DNA of 64,000 bases from Streptomyces vinaceus (GTDB taxonomy: Bacteria; Actinomycetota; Actinomycetes; Streptomycetales; Streptomycetaceae), in contig NZ_CP023692.1 of assembly GCF_008704935.1 (NCBI RefSeq), positions 1,550,001-1,614,000 of the forward strand, in the 5' to 3' direction. The translations under genes were made by a program, and so were the position numbers. Shown piece after piece: positions 54,667 through 64,000 of the stretch (positions within the stretch are counted from its first letter, which is position 1; each line of letters begins with the position of its first letter). The notes beneath the pieces are model-generated. The model saw only the letters and a list, made by a program, of their open reading frames with translations. It had not been told where the DNA came from and ran no database searches.

Positions 54667-55728
54667 ATGAGACTGACCGACATATCGCTGGACTGGCTGC
54701 TGCCCGGCAGCCTGCTGATCCTGGGCGTACTTGCGGCAGTTGCGGTACTGGCCCGGGGCAAGCGGGACGGCGACAAGGCCGCGGCCGAAGACACCTGGGA
54801 GCGCAGCGAGGAGCGGCGGCGGCGCAAGGAAGCCGTGTACGGGACCGCCTCCTACGTCCTGCTGTTCTGCTGCGCGGCGGTCGCCGCGGCGCTCTCCTTC
54901 CACGGACTGGTCGGCTTCGGCCGGCAGAACCTGAACCTCTCCGGCGGCTGGGAGTACCTGGTCCCCTTCGGCCTCGACGGCGCCGCCATGTTCTGCTCGG
55001 TGCTCGCCGTCCGCGAGGCCAGCCACGGTGATGCGGCCCTCGGCTCCCGCATGCTGGTCTGGCTGTTCGCGGGCGCGGCCGCCTGGTTCAACTGGGTGCA
55101 CGCGCCGCGCGGCATGGGCCACGACGGCGCCCCGCAGTTCTTCGCCGGGATGTCGCTCTCGGCGGCCGTCCTCTTCGACCGCGCCCTCAAGCAGACCCGC
55201 CGGGCCGCGCTGCGCGAACAGGGCCTGATCCCGAGGCCGTTGCCGCAGATCCGGATGGTCCGCTGGCTGCGGGCCCCCCGGGAGACCTTCGGCGCGTGGT
55301 CCCTCATGCTGCTGGAGGGGGTCCGCACCCTCGACGAGGCCGTCGAGGAGGTACGCGAGGACAAGCGCGAGCGGGAGCAGGACCGCCACCGCAGGCGCGA
55401 CCAGAACCGGCTGGACCGGGCCCGCATCAAGGCCCTGGGCCGGCAGAACCGGGCGTTCGGGCGCTCCCGAGCCCGCCAGGTCGACGTGCCGGGGCTGGCC
55501 CCCGGATCGGGCTCCGCGCCGGTCGGCGCGGAGCCGGCCATACCCGAAACGGGACAGCTGCCCGCACCGCGCCGCCGGCCCTCCCTGCAGGCCGTGCACG
55601 GACCCGAGACCGCTGAGGTGACCGGCACCCGGACGGTGGACCTGACCGCCGAGGACGACACCCAGACCATCCCCCGCCTCGATTCACTGGAGCGCAAACT
55701 CAAGGACCTGGAGCAGCAGTTCGGCTGA
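54667..55728 (+). CDS. DUF2637 membrane protein with a charged C-terminal tail
   Basis: 353 aa from ATG 54667. Hydrophobic helices occur at about 10-29, 60-80, 95-112, 120-136 and 150-165 (the DUF2637 core, for example FCCAAVAAALSFHGL, VPFGLDGAAMFCSVLAVREA). A long highly charged region follows (EDKREREQDRHRRRDQNR), then a Pro-rich segment and a C-terminal coiled-coil (DSLERKLKDLEQQF). DUF2637 is widespread in Streptomyces, both in chromosomes and in conjugative plasmids next to spd-type genes. Its function is not settled. Confidence 0.85.
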   Translation: MRLTDISLDWLLPGSLLILGVLAAVAVLARGKRDGDKAAAEDTWERSEERRRRKEAVYGTASYVLLFCCAAVAAALSFHGLVGFGRQNLNLSGGWEYLVPFGLDGAAMFCSVLAVREASHGDAALGSRMLVWLFAGAAAWFNWVHAPRGMGHDGAPQFFAGMSLSAAVLFDRALKQTRRAALREQGLIPRPLPQIRMVRWLRAPRETFGAWSLMLLEGVRTLDEAVEEVREDKREREQDRHRRRDQNRLDRARIKALGRQNRAFGRSRARQVDVPGLAPGSGSAPVGAEPAIPETGQLPAPRRRPSLQAVHGPETAEVTGTRTVDLTAEDDTQTIPRLDSLERKLKDLEQQFG

Positions 55729-55804
55729 CGATCCGTGCGCCGGACCGACCCATCGGGGCCCGCCGTCGAGGCGGGCCCTCCGTCGTTCGCGGGCCCTCCG
55801 TCGT

Positions 55805-56317
55805 TCAGGCGGGCCCCGCGTCGTAGGCGCCGCCGTAGGGCGCGAGGGCGCCGTCCAGCTCGAACCACACCACCTTGCCGCCCGCCTGGACGGACGCGTC
55901 CACGCCCCAGGCGTCGGCGAGGGCCTGCACCAGCATCAGCCCCCGGCCGTGCGTACCGTCGTCGGCGGTCGGTACGTACGGCCGGGGACGGCGCGAGGCG
56001 TAGTCCCGGACCTCCACCCTCAGCCGGTCCGCGGCGAGCCTCGCGGACACCTCGGCGCCCTGGTCGGTGTGGACGAGGGCGTTGGTGACGAGCTCCGTGA
56101 TCAGTAACTCGGCCACCTCGGCGGTATCGGCCGGACACCGCTGGCGCATCAACTCCCGTAACGCCCGGCGCACTTCGCTCACCGCCTTGTGATCCGCCCG
56201 GCGTACGCTCCGGGTGATCTCCAGCGCGTCCACCGCCCTCCCGTCCTCGACGGACGGTTCACGCGGTTCGGGCCGTCCCCTCCCCCACTGCTTCCCGGTC
56301 TTCGCCCCCACCCGCAC
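55805..56317 (-). CDS. RsbW-like ATP-binding anti-sigma regulatory protein
   Basis: 170 aa from GTG 56317, chosen because GGGGGAGGGG lies 7 bp upstream. The HATPase_c_2 domain has the N-box ELLITELVTNALVHT and the G-box GTHGRGLMLVQALAD. Such single-domain kinases bind sigma factors or anti-anti-sigma factors and can phosphorylate the latter. No sigma factor is adjacent. It is convergent with DUF2637, a pairing I have the impression is common in the genus. Confidence 0.85.
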   Translation of the reverse strand: MRVGAKTGKQWGRGRPEPREPSVEDGRAVDALEITRSVRRADHKAVSEVRRALRELMRQRCPADTAEVAELLITELVTNALVHTDQGAEVSARLAADRLRVEVRDYASRRPRPYVPTADDGTHGRGLMLVQALADAWGVDASVQAGGKVVWFELDGALAPYGGAYDAGPA

Positions 56318-56405
56318 GGCGATGCCCCTCCCCCGTAGGTTCCCGTGATCTCGAACTGGTCTACGGGGATGCATGCCCGCCGGGGCGATCCGCACTCCTG
56401 CGGGC

Positions 56406-58148
56406 TTACGGGAGCGGCACGTTGCGCAGGTTGGATCGAGCCATCTGGATCATCCTTCCCACGCCACCGTCGAGCACGATCTTGCTGGCGGAAAGTGCGA
56501 AACCGGTCACCATCTCGGCACTGATCTTGGGGGGAATCGACAGGGCGTTGGGGTCGGTCACCACGTCCACCAAAGCGGGCCCCTTGTGCCGGAACGCGTC
56601 CTTCAAAGCCCCCGCGAGCTGCTTGGGCTTCTCCACGCGGACCCCGAACGCCCCCGCCGCGCGGGCGATCGCCGCGAAATCCGGGTTGTGGTTGGTCGTT
56701 CCGTACGAAGGGAGGCCGGAAACCAGCATCTCCAACTCGACCATTCCGAGGGATGAGTTGTTGAAGAGGACCACTTTGACGGGCAGGTCGTACTGCACCA
56801 GGGTGAGGAAATCTCCCATCAGCATGGAGAAACCGCCGTCGCCCGACATCGACACCACTTGACGGCCCCGGTCGGTGAACTGAGCGCCGATGGCCTGCGG
56901 GAGGGCGTTGGCCATGGAGCCGTGGCTGAACGAGCCGATGATGCGCCGCTTGCCGTTCGGGGAAAGATAGCGCGCCGCCCACACGTTGCACATGCCCGTG
57001 TCGACGGTGAACACGGCGTCCTCGTCGGCGAGTTCGTCGACGACCGAGGCCACGTACTCGGGGTGGATCGGGGTGTGCTTCTCCACCTTGCGGGTGTAGG
57101 CCTTGACCACGCCCTCCAGGGCGTCGGCGTGCTTCTTCAGCATCCGGTCCAGGAAGCGGCGGTCCGTCTTGGCCCTGACCCGGGTGTTCAGCGCGCGCAG
57201 GGTCTCCCGTACGTCCCCCCAGACGGCGAGGTCCAGCTTCGAGCGGCGGCCGAGGTGTTCGGGGCGGATGTCCACCTGCACGATCTTCACGTCGTCGGGC
57301 AGGAAGGCGTTGTACGGGAAGTCCGTGCCGAGCAGGATCAGCAGATCGCACTCGTGCGTGGCCTCGTAGGCGGCGCCGTAGCCGAGCAGCCCGCTCATGC
57401 CGACGTCGTACGGGTTGTCGTACTGGATCCACTCCTTGCCGCGCAGGGCGTGCCCGACGGGCGCCTTGACCCGGCCCGCGAACTCCATCACCTCCGCGTG
57501 CGCCCCGGCCGTGCCGCTGCCGCAGAACAGGGTGACCCGGTCGGCCTCGTCGACCAGCCGGACCAGCTTCTCGATCTCGCCGTCGCCCGGGCGTACGGTC
57601 GGCCGCGCGGTCACGAGCGCGTGCTCGATGCTCTTCTCCGGGGCCGGCAGGGAGGCGACGTCGCCGGGCAGCGCGACCACGCCGACGCCGCTTCGGCCGA
57701 CGGCGTGCTGGATGGCGCTCTGGAGCACGCGGGGCATCTGCCGCGGGTTGGAGATCAGCTCGCAGTAGTGGCTGCACTCGGTGAACAGCCGGTCGGGGTG
57801 GGTCTCCTGGAAGAAGCCGAGGCCGATCTCGCCGGAGGGGATGTGGGAGGCGAGGGCGAGGACCGGGGCCATCGAGCGGTGGGCGTCGTAGAGGCCGTTG
57901 ATCAGGTGCAGGTTGCCGGGGCCGCAGGAGCCCGCGCACGCGGCGAGGCGGCCGGTGATCTGGGCCTCGGCCCCGGCCGCGAAGGCGGCGGTCTCCTCGT
58001 GCCGGACCTGGATCCACTCGATGCCGCCGGTCCTGCGGATGGCGTCGACGACCGGGTTCAGGCTGTCGCCCACGACCCCGTACATCCGGCGCACGCCGGC
58101 GCGTACGAGGATGTCGACGAACTGCTCGGCCACGTTCTGCTTGCCCAT
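56406..58148 (-). CDS. poxB: Pyruvate oxidase/dehydrogenase, thiamine diphosphate-dependent (PoxB-type)
   Basis: 580 aa from ATG 58148. The three TPP-enzyme domains are present: the Pyr domain with the activating Glu in RHEETAAFAAGA, the central FAD/Rossmann-type domain, and the PP domain with MSGDGGFSMLMGDF ending in FNNSSLGM (GDG-NN). The CDLLILLGTDFPYNAFLP stretch is typical of pyruvate:quinone oxidoreductases. It converts pyruvate to acetate and CO2 at the membrane. It is upstream of nothing obviously related. Confidence 0.88.
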   Translation of the reverse strand: MGKQNVAEQFVDILVRAGVRRMYGVVGDSLNPVVDAIRRTGGIEWIQVRHEETAAFAAGAEAQITGRLAACAGSCGPGNLHLINGLYDAHRSMAPVLALASHIPSGEIGLGFFQETHPDRLFTECSHYCELISNPRQMPRVLQSAIQHAVGRSGVGVVALPGDVASLPAPEKSIEHALVTARPTVRPGDGEIEKLVRLVDEADRVTLFCGSGTAGAHAEVMEFAGRVKAPVGHALRGKEWIQYDNPYDVGMSGLLGYGAAYEATHECDLLILLGTDFPYNAFLPDDVKIVQVDIRPEHLGRRSKLDLAVWGDVRETLRALNTRVRAKTDRRFLDRMLKKHADALEGVVKAYTRKVEKHTPIHPEYVASVVDELADEDAVFTVDTGMCNVWAARYLSPNGKRRIIGSFSHGSMANALPQAIGAQFTDRGRQVVSMSGDGGFSMLMGDFLTLVQYDLPVKVVLFNNSSLGMVELEMLVSGLPSYGTTNHNPDFAAIARAAGAFGVRVEKPKQLAGALKDAFRHKGPALVDVVTDPNALSIPPKISAEMVTGFALSASKIVLDGGVGRMIQMARSNLRNVPLP

Positions 58149-58209
58149 GGGGAGGCGCCCTTTCGTTTCCTGCCGGGTACGCCTGTCCATCCATCCACAT
58201 TTCGCCCGA

Positions 58210-60147
58210 TCACGCCTCCCAGACGGCGGCGGCCGTCCGGTCGTCGGCGTAGCCCTTGAGGCGGAGCTGGGTGTCCGCGAGGAAAGCGGCCAGGCCGGGG
58301 GGTTCGGGCTCGGCCCAGCGGGCCGCGAGTGCGGCCGGAAGGAGACCCTCCTCGCGCATGGGGTCCGCGAGCCCGCCGGAGCACAGGAGCAGGGTGTCGC
58401 GGGGCCGGGCCACGGCGGCGCGGAACCGGAAGCCCTCCGCGCCGCCTTCGGGCGCCTCCGGCTCCAGGTCCTGCCACGCGCCGTCCCGGAGCCGGAACAG
58501 CCCCCCGGCGCCCGAGCCGAAACAGACCCGCGTCTTGCACTCGGGGTCGATCGGGAGCAGCAGCACGCGCAGGCCGGCGGTGTACGCGTCCTCCGGGAGC
58601 CCGAGCTCGGCGGCGTGGGCGCGCAGGCGGCCGTAGCCGCGGTCGGTGAGGCGCTGGAGTCCCGAGCGCAGGGCGTCGCGCCGCCCCGAGCGGATGTCGT
58701 CGGCGAGGCGCTCCCGGCTCCGGCCGACGGCGGAGGCGATCCACCGGCACAGCTCGGCGGCGGCATCGGCGGCCCCGGGGGCGGAGCGGTCGCCCCCGGC
58801 GAGGGCGGCGAGGACGAGGGCGTCGTCGCCGGTGCCGAAGCGTGCGGTCAGCAGGAAGTCCCGCCGGGCCTCGCCGCGGAACCGCGCGGAGTCCCCGCGC
58901 ACGGAGGTGGCGCGCAGGGTGTACGTCCCGTGCCGGGCCCCTTCGAGCACGGTGTCGGGTACGAGCTCTTCGAGCGCCGCGGGATCGGCGAGGGGCAGGG
59001 ACCCGGGCTCGGGGGCGTACGTGGGCGCCCGGTCCCCGAGGAACCCCACGACGGGCCGCTCCCCGGCCCCGGCCCCGGACGCGGACCAGGGCTCACCGGC
59101 GACGGGATCCCCGGCCAGCGGCTGGAGGGCGACGGGGGCCGCGCCCGCGTCGGGCTCTGCCTCGGCCTCTGCGTCGGCCTCGGTCCCGGTCTCGGTCTCG
59201 GCAGGCCAGGAGCCTGGTCCCCCGGGCGCCTCCCACGGAGCCGGGGGCACCATGTCGGAGCGCGGGTCCCGCACCGGGTCGGAGCCGGGCGCGGGATCGC
59301 GGGCGGGGTGGGGCGCCGGGCCGACGGCATCGGGCACGGTGGCTTCCGGGCCGGGTCCGGCGGCGTCGGCGCGGCCGGCTCCGTCTCCTTGCGGGGGATG
59401 CCCGCCGGCGCCGGTGACCCCCTCCCGGCGGTCGGCTCCGGGCCAGGAGTCCGCGCCGGGGTGCGGCGCGGGGGCGGGCGGGGGCTGTGTGGCGCTGTCC
59501 GCGTCCCGGAGCCGCTCGGGCGGGGCGCCCCAGCGCCGGACCGGCGGTTCGGGCGGTACCTCCGGGAGCGCCGGCGGCACGGTCACGCTCCCGAGCCCGT
59601 ACCCCGTCGTCCCCGGTCCGCTGGGGTCCCAGGGCGGCGCCGGCTCCGGATCGGCCTCCCGGCGCGGTCGCGGCAGCACGCTGGGCGGGGGCGGCGCGAT
59701 GGGCGGCGCGACGGGCGGCACGGGCGGCGCGACGGGCGGCACCGGCGGAACGGCACCCGGCCCCCATGCGGGCGGTACGGCCCCGGCCCCGGGCGGCCCC
59801 GGCGGCGCCTCGGGCGGGGGCGGCTCGGCCATCGGCCCCGGCTGCGGAGGAGGCCCCTGCGCAGGCCCCTGCCGGCCCACGGGCTCCCGCCCAGGCGGGA
59901 CGGCGTCCGGCGGGCGGACGGTATCCGGGCGCGCCGGGGCCCGGTCCCGCCCCGGCAGTACGCCGGCCGGATCCGGCGGCCCCGGCTGATGGGGGATCCG
60001 GTGCGTGAGGGACGACGCCGAGTGGAAGCGGGAATCCAGCGTGTCGGCCGGATCCCGGGTGTCGGCCGGATCCGCCGTGTCGGCCGGGCCCGGGCCCGGG
60101 GTTCCGTACAGCTTCTGCCACCAGTCGTCCGCGCCCTGCTGACTCAT
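58210..60147 (-). CDS. PP2C-like protein with a long Pro-rich N-terminal region
   Basis: 645 aa from ATG 60147. Residues about 1-350 are low-complexity Pro/Ala/Gly, with PPVPPVAPPVPPV-type repeats. The C-terminal third has a PP2C_2-type domain (DFLLTARFGTGDDALVLAALAGGD, DTLLLCSGGLADPM) in which the usual DGHGG is not seen, so phosphatase activity is uncertain. It may be a protein-interaction or signalling partner of a kinase. A short gap (61 bp) separates it from poxB downstream. Confidence 0.7.
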   Translation of the reverse strand: MSQQGADDWWQKLYGTPGPGPADTADPADTRDPADTLDSRFHSASSLTHRIPHQPGPPDPAGVLPGRDRAPARPDTVRPPDAVPPGREPVGRQGPAQGPPPQPGPMAEPPPPEAPPGPPGAGAVPPAWGPGAVPPVPPVAPPVPPVAPPIAPPPPSVLPRPRREADPEPAPPWDPSGPGTTGYGLGSVTVPPALPEVPPEPPVRRWGAPPERLRDADSATQPPPAPAPHPGADSWPGADRREGVTGAGGHPPQGDGAGRADAAGPGPEATVPDAVGPAPHPARDPAPGSDPVRDPRSDMVPPAPWEAPGGPGSWPAETETGTEADAEAEAEPDAGAAPVALQPLAGDPVAGEPWSASGAGAGERPVVGFLGDRAPTYAPEPGSLPLADPAALEELVPDTVLEGARHGTYTLRATSVRGDSARFRGEARRDFLLTARFGTGDDALVLAALAGGDRSAPGAADAAAELCRWIASAVGRSRERLADDIRSGRRDALRSGLQRLTDRGYGRLRAHAAELGLPEDAYTAGLRVLLLPIDPECKTRVCFGSGAGGLFRLRDGAWQDLEPEAPEGGAEGFRFRAAVARPRDTLLLCSGGLADPMREEGLLPAALAARWAEPEPPGLAAFLADTQLRLKGYADDRTAAAVWEA

Positions 60148-60196
60148 GGGCTCATTCTTGGCCCCCCGCAGCGGCAGAAAACGCCGAATGCGCGAA

Positions 60197-60232
60197 AAGG
60201 GGTCCACCGGACCGCCGCCCGGTGGACCCCTT
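60197..60232 (-). terminator. Intrinsic terminator of the subtilisin-like gene
   Basis: GGGGTCCACCGG and CCGGTGGACCCC form a 12-bp stem around an 8-base loop. On the minus strand the stem is followed by TTTT. It lies 20 bp beyond the stop of the protease gene. Confidence 0.75.
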
Positions 60233-60250
60233 CCGTATCCCTCGTACGAC

Positions 60251-63200
60251 CTAACGGATGTCGTACGCGCGCACGACCGTCTGGGTGACGGCCGCACCGT
60301 TCGCGTCGGTGAGCTCCACCTTCAGCGAAACCTGCCGGCCGGCCCCGGCCCCGGCGTGGTCCACGACCGCCGACCACCGCCCGTTCCGTTCGGTCACGGC
60401 CGCCTGGGTCCAGTGCTCACCGTCGTACGAGTACGCCAGCTTCGCCGACTTCAGCGCCCCCGGCGCGTACCCCGCGTGCCCCGTGACCCCCAGGCCGATC
60501 GTCTGCCCGTTCGCCGCCGGCAGCGTCTTCATGCCGTCCGCCGGGATCGCGAGCGAGGGGAACAGGATCGGGAGGGACTGGGAGTACTGGGCCGGATCCC
60601 GGTGCGAGCGGAAGGTCCACGTCGTCGTCACCGCCTGCGAACGCTGCCAGGTACGGGCCGGCTGGCCGAACTTCTCGATCTGCTGCGTCAGTTCGTACGT
60701 GGCCTCCTGCGCCGGGACCTCGAAGACCCCGGAGGGGTACCAGCTGTCGCCGATCTGCTCGCCGTTCCGCTTCAGGACCAGCCCGCCGGCGTCCCCGAAG
60801 GAACCCTGCTGCGCGTAGTGCCCGGTGTCCCCCCACATCGCGCAGGAGAAGCCGATCAGGTCGCCCTGCCGCTCGGCGGCCAGCTGCGGCCGGCCCGCGA
60901 GGTCACGACCGGCGACCGGCCCGACGACCCCGTCGTACCAGCTCTCGGCGCGCTTGCCGCCCTTGACGTACGTACGCTGCTGGTCGGTCATGAACTCGCC
61001 CCACGGGAAGCTGCTGGAGACCAGGTGGTCCCAGGCCGTGTCCCCGGCGGAGTAGAACTCGGTGCGCTTGCCCGGCACCGCCACCGTGTCCAGGCCGCCG
61101 AAGTAGACGGCGGTCCCCAGCGGCCGGTACGCGCCGGTCATGTCGGTGAAGTCGGCGGCCACGCCCATCGAGTGGTACGTGGATTCCACCGCGCCGAGGT
61201 CGCGGTCGCGCACCCGGTAGGTCCGGTCCCCCTGTACCGCGCCCTTATCCACCTGCGCCAGGTTGTAGACGTACGGGCTCTTCGCGCTGCCCTTCCAGGT
61301 CAGCGTGACCTTGCCCGCCGCGAGCCGCGCGAGCAGTGCCTGCGCCTCCCCCCGCTCGATGGTCAGCGCCGGGAGCGAGCCGCCCGCGTAACCGGTGAAG
61401 CCGGTCCAGCGGCCGGGGGCCTCGCGGTGGGCGAGCACGGCCTTGGCCCCGGCCGCCCTCGCATGGTCCGCGACCTCGTACAGCGAGCCGTCCACGGCCT
61501 TGACCAGGACGATCGCACCCTTCACGCCCGCGGCCGCGAGTTCCTCGGGCGTCCCTGTGCCCGCGTCGACCAGCGGCGCGGCGCCCGTACCGTCGAGGTT
61601 GTCACTGCCCGTCGAGGCGGTGATCGGGTGCAGCGCGGGGCCGCCCGCGACCTTCAGCTCGGAGATCAGCGGCGCGGCCGCGCGCCAGTAGCTGCCGAAC
61701 TCGAACTCGCCCTCGTGCGCCCGGCCTTCGACCGAGGCGTAGTAGCCGCGGATCGTCCGGCCGCCCATCGCCGTGCCCGCGTGCAGCCAGGACTCGTCCC
61801 AGTACCGGGAGAAGGCGAGGGTGGTGTTGCGGGCCTCGGTGGGCCGGTCGGTCGCGATCGAGAGGCGGGAGGCCTTGCGGGCGTCCAGCACCACCACGGT
61901 GTCCTTCTTGACCTCCAGCTGGGGGCGGCCCAGGTAGGTGAGGGAGTCGTACAGCGCGGCCCCGTCACCGGCGTCGGGGGTGGCGACGAAGGCGGAGAGG
62001 AAGTACGAGCCCGGGCGCACCCGGTAGACCTGGTCCGCGGCGCCGTCGTTGAAGCGGCGCTCCCCGCTGGCGTCGTCGGTGCCGATGACGTCGAGGGAGG
62101 ACGGTCCGGCGGCCGGCTTGCCCGAGCGGTCGATCAGCTTGACCCGCAGGGTGACGGTCTGCGGCTCCACGTACAGCGAGAAGGGCGTGGAGACGTGCAC
62201 GCCGTCCGCCGTGGCGACGACCCGCCCGGTGACGTCCCCGTACTGGGAGCGCTCCAGCCGGGCCGCCGGATCGAGGGCGAGAGGCACCTTGACGGTGGCG
62301 CCGGCCGGGACGGTCACCGTACGGCGGTCCAGGCCCGCGATCCGGCTGCGGACGGCCGAGCCGTCGTTGCCGGTGACCTTCTCCACGGCGAGGTTCAGGG
62401 TGACGGGCCGGGTGCCCGTGTTCGTGTACGGGATCTCGACGCTCGTGCGGTCGCCGCGCTCCTGCGGCCAGTCGTACGCGCCGCCCTGCACGGCTGGCGC
62501 GCTCGTCACGGTGGCGTCGACGGCCGCCTTGACGTCGAGGCGGCCGCCGCCGGTCTGGCGCACGTCGCCGGGGACACCGGAGTTCGCGGAGCCGACGAGG
62601 GCGGCCTTGACCTGCTGGGCGGTCCAGTCGGGGTGGCGCTGCTTGACGATGGCGGCGGCGCCCGCGACGTGCGGGGTGGCCATCGAGGTACCGGACATGG
62701 ACTGGTACGCGTACACCCCGCGCCCGCCCATGGCCGCGGCGGAGATCCCGACCCCGGGGGCGGCGATCTCGGGCTTGAGGGTGTGCTGGAGTCCGGCGGG
62801 TCCGCGGCTGGAGAAGGAGGCCGTGGTGTCGTCGCGGTCGACGGCGCCGACGGTGAGCACGCCGGGCGCGCAACCGGGCGAGGAGACCGTGTTGTTGCCG
62901 GGGCCGGAGTTGCCGGCGGCGATCACGAAGAGGGTGGTGCCGCTCTGCGCGAGCCGCTCGGCGGCCGCCGACATGGGGTCGTCGCAGGTGGTCTGCGAGG
63001 GGTCGCCGAGGCTCATGGAGACCACGTCGGCCTTGCTGTCGACGGCCCATTCCATACCGGCGATGATCCACGAATCGAGGCCGTAGCCCTGGTCGTTGAG
63101 GACCTTGCCGCTGAGCAGTTCGGCGCCCGGCGCGACGCCCTTCTTGGCGCCGCCGCTCTCGGCTCCGGAGCCCCCGACCGTGGAGATGGTGTGGGTGCCG

Positions 63201-64000
63201 TGGCCCTGACGGTCCGCGTCGGTGTCGGAGTCGGTGAAGTTCTTCGACGCGGAGACACGGCCCTTGAGGTCGGGGTGGTCCAGGTCGGTGCCGGTGTCCA
63301 GGACGGCGACCTTGGTGCCCTTGCCGTCGTACCCGGCCGCCCAGGCGGCGGGCGCGTTCACCTGCTTCGTCGAACGCTCCAGGTTGGCCCGGACCTTGCC
63401 GTCGAGCCACAGCTTCTTCAGCCCGCCTGCGGCGCGGGAGCGGTCGTCGGTCACGTCGGCCCAGAAGGCGGCGGCCTGCTGCTTGTCGGCGGCGAGGGCG
63501 ACGGCCCCGATGGAGCCGAGGACGAGGGAGCGTTCGGCGCCGCGCGGGGCGGGCGGCGCGCTGCGCGCCAGGTCCCGGGAGCCGTCGTAGACGGCGATGA
63601 GCGGGAGCTTCTTGGCGTGCGCGTCGTCGTAGCCCTGCCGGATCAGGCCGGTGACGTTGAAGAGCTCCTGGTCGACCGTGCCGGCGGCGAGGGCCTTGAC
63701 CGCGCTCGCGGGGTAGACGTAGAGGTCCTTGCCGTTCTGGCGGGTCTGCACGAGGGGCTGCGAGCCGTCCTCGCGCGGCATGGCGGTGGCGGCGGTGCGC
63801 CCGGCCGGGTCGGTGGAGACCAGGATCCGGTCGCCGGTGACCAGGGTCACGGTGACCGGGGCCGTGGGTCGTCTTCCGGCCGCTTCGCCGCCGGTGAGCG
63901 GTCTGTTGCCCGCTCCCGCGGGCGCCGTGTCGATCGGCTGTGCCGCCGACGGGCCGATGGCGGTGACGGCCAGGACGGCCGCGGCGGCCGCTCCCACCGC
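60251..64000 (-). CDS. Large secreted subtilisin-like serine protease (S8), 5' end cut by window edge
   Basis: At least 1248 aa are visible; numbering here is from the first in-frame GTG at 63997, and the true start probably lies beyond the window because only the end of a signal peptide is seen (AAAAVLAVTAIGPSAAQ). An S8 domain has Asp234 (AVLDTGTDLDHPDL), His266 (GHGTHT), Asn363 (AAGNSGPG) and Ser438 (GTSMATPHVAG). A protease-associated-type segment and further beta-rich domains follow to residue 1248. It degrades extracellular protein. Confidence 0.92.
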   Translation of the reverse strand, partial: AVGAAAAAVLAVTAIGPSAAQPIDTAPAGAGNRPLTGGEAAGRRPTAPVTVTLVTGDRILVSTDPAGRTAATAMPREDGSQPLVQTRQNGKDLYVYPASAVKALAAGTVDQELFNVTGLIRQGYDDAHAKKLPLIAVYDGSRDLARSAPPAPRGAERSLVLGSIGAVALAADKQQAAAFWADVTDDRSRAAGGLKKLWLDGKVRANLERSTKQVNAPAAWAAGYDGKGTKVAVLDTGTDLDHPDLKGRVSASKNFTDSDTDADRQGHGTHTISTVGGSGAESGGAKKGVAPGAELLSGKVLNDQGYGLDSWIIAGMEWAVDSKADVVSMSLGDPSQTTCDDPMSAAAERLAQSGTTLFVIAAGNSGPGNNTVSSPGCAPGVLTVGAVDRDDTTASFSSRGPAGLQHTLKPEIAAPGVGISAAAMGGRGVYAYQSMSGTSMATPHVAGAAAIVKQRHPDWTAQQVKAALVGSANSGVPGDVRQTGGGRLDVKAAVDATVTSAPAVQGGAYDWPQERGDRTSVEIPYTNTGTRPVTLNLAVEKVTGNDGSAVRSRIAGLDRRTVTVPAGATVKVPLALDPAARLERSQYGDVTGRVVATADGVHVSTPFSLYVEPQTVTLRVKLIDRSGKPAAGPSSLDVIGTDDASGERRFNDGAADQVYRVRPGSYFLSAFVATPDAGDGAALYDSLTYLGRPQLEVKKDTVVVLDARKASRLSIATDRPTEARNTTLAFSRYWDESWLHAGTAMGGRTIRGYYASVEGRAHEGEFEFGSYWRAAAPLISELKVAGGPALHPITASTGSDNLDGTGAAPLVDAGTGTPEELAAAGVKGAIVLVKAVDGSLYEVADHARAAGAKAVLAHREAPGRWTGFTGYAGGSLPALTIERGEAQALLARLAAGKVTLTWKGSAKSPYVYNLAQVDKGAVQGDRTYRVRDRDLGAVESTYHSMGVAADFTDMTGAYRPLGTAVYFGGLDTVAVPGKRTEFYSAGDTAWDHLVSSSFPWGEFMTDQQRTYVKGGKRAESWYDGVVGPVAGRDLAGRPQLAAERQGDLIGFSCAMWGDTGHYAQQGSFGDAGGLVLKRNGEQIGDSWYPSGVFEVPAQEATYELTQQIEKFGQPARTWQRSQAVTTTWTFRSHRDPAQYSQSLPILFPSLAIPADGMKTLPAANGQTIGLGVTGHAGYAPGALKSAKLAYSYDGEHWTQAAVTERNGRWSAVVDHAGAGAGRQVSLKVELTDANGAAVTQTVVRAYDIR

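Noticed and set aside
54667..56317. Integrated conjugative plasmid remnant because of DUF2637
   Set aside because: No traB, spd, rep or integrase genes and no change in composition; DUF2637 is also common in Streptomyces chromosomes.

Overview
The window looks like a chromosomal segment of a Streptomyces or close relative. It has very high GC, GTG/ATG starts with GTGA or ATGA overlaps, a geosmin synthase, an aerobic cobalamin cluster, a DUF2637 gene, a PucR-controlled xanthine dehydrogenase cluster and many secreted proteases. All calls rest on reading the sequence; no database search was run.

Layout. 1-3.9 kb: the tail of an unknown gene, a frameshifted GT4 glycosyltransferase, a convergent APH-fold phosphotransferase, a class C serine hydrolase and a small membrane protein. 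3.9-8.4 kb: a lower-GC accessory island. It holds a two-gene EACC1/caspase cassette whose caspase has a C-terminal helix-turn-helix, then a Ser/Thr kinase, a RuvC/RNase H-like protein and a phosphoribosyltransferase-like protein. The last three lie between two imperfect ~270-bp direct repeats, each ending in a remnant of the CorA C-terminus. This is the most likely place for an undescribed conflict or immunity system. 8.5-11.9 kb: a secreted DD-peptidase-like hydrolase divergent from a NarL-type two-component pair, with a perfect 18-bp palindrome between them. 11.9-25.2 kb: a 1576-aa HEAT-repeat protein, DUF421 membrane protein, secreted proteases, a dual-specificity-type phosphatase, an O-methyltransferase, tsaD, a secreted PI-PLC-like enzyme and an FAD oxidoreductase.

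25.3-37.6 kb: an SDR, then the cobalamin block. cobL-cobM-cobK run forward, cobG-cobH-cobIJ run in reverse, and cobN stands alone behind a cobalamin riboswitch and before a strong terminator. 37.8-42.7 kb: geosmin synthase, an Eis-like acetyltransferase and a secreted beta-propeller protein. 42.8-51.8 kb: purine catabolism. The three xanthine dehydrogenase subunits, an NCS2/AzgA purine permease and the XdhC maturation factor are on the minus strand, divergent from a PucR-type regulator. 52-64 kb: a TPR-like protein, a GntR regulator, an iron-box-controlled FhuF-type protein, a DUF2637 protein, an RsbW-type ATPase, a PoxB-type pyruvate oxidase/dehydrogenase, a PP2C-like protein and a large subtilisin-like protease cut by the window edge.

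The housekeeping and metabolic parts are ordinary for the genus. The points most worth following up are the caspase/kinase island with its flanking repeats, the 35-bp palindrome upstream of tsaD, and the in-frame coding minisatellite in the response regulator.
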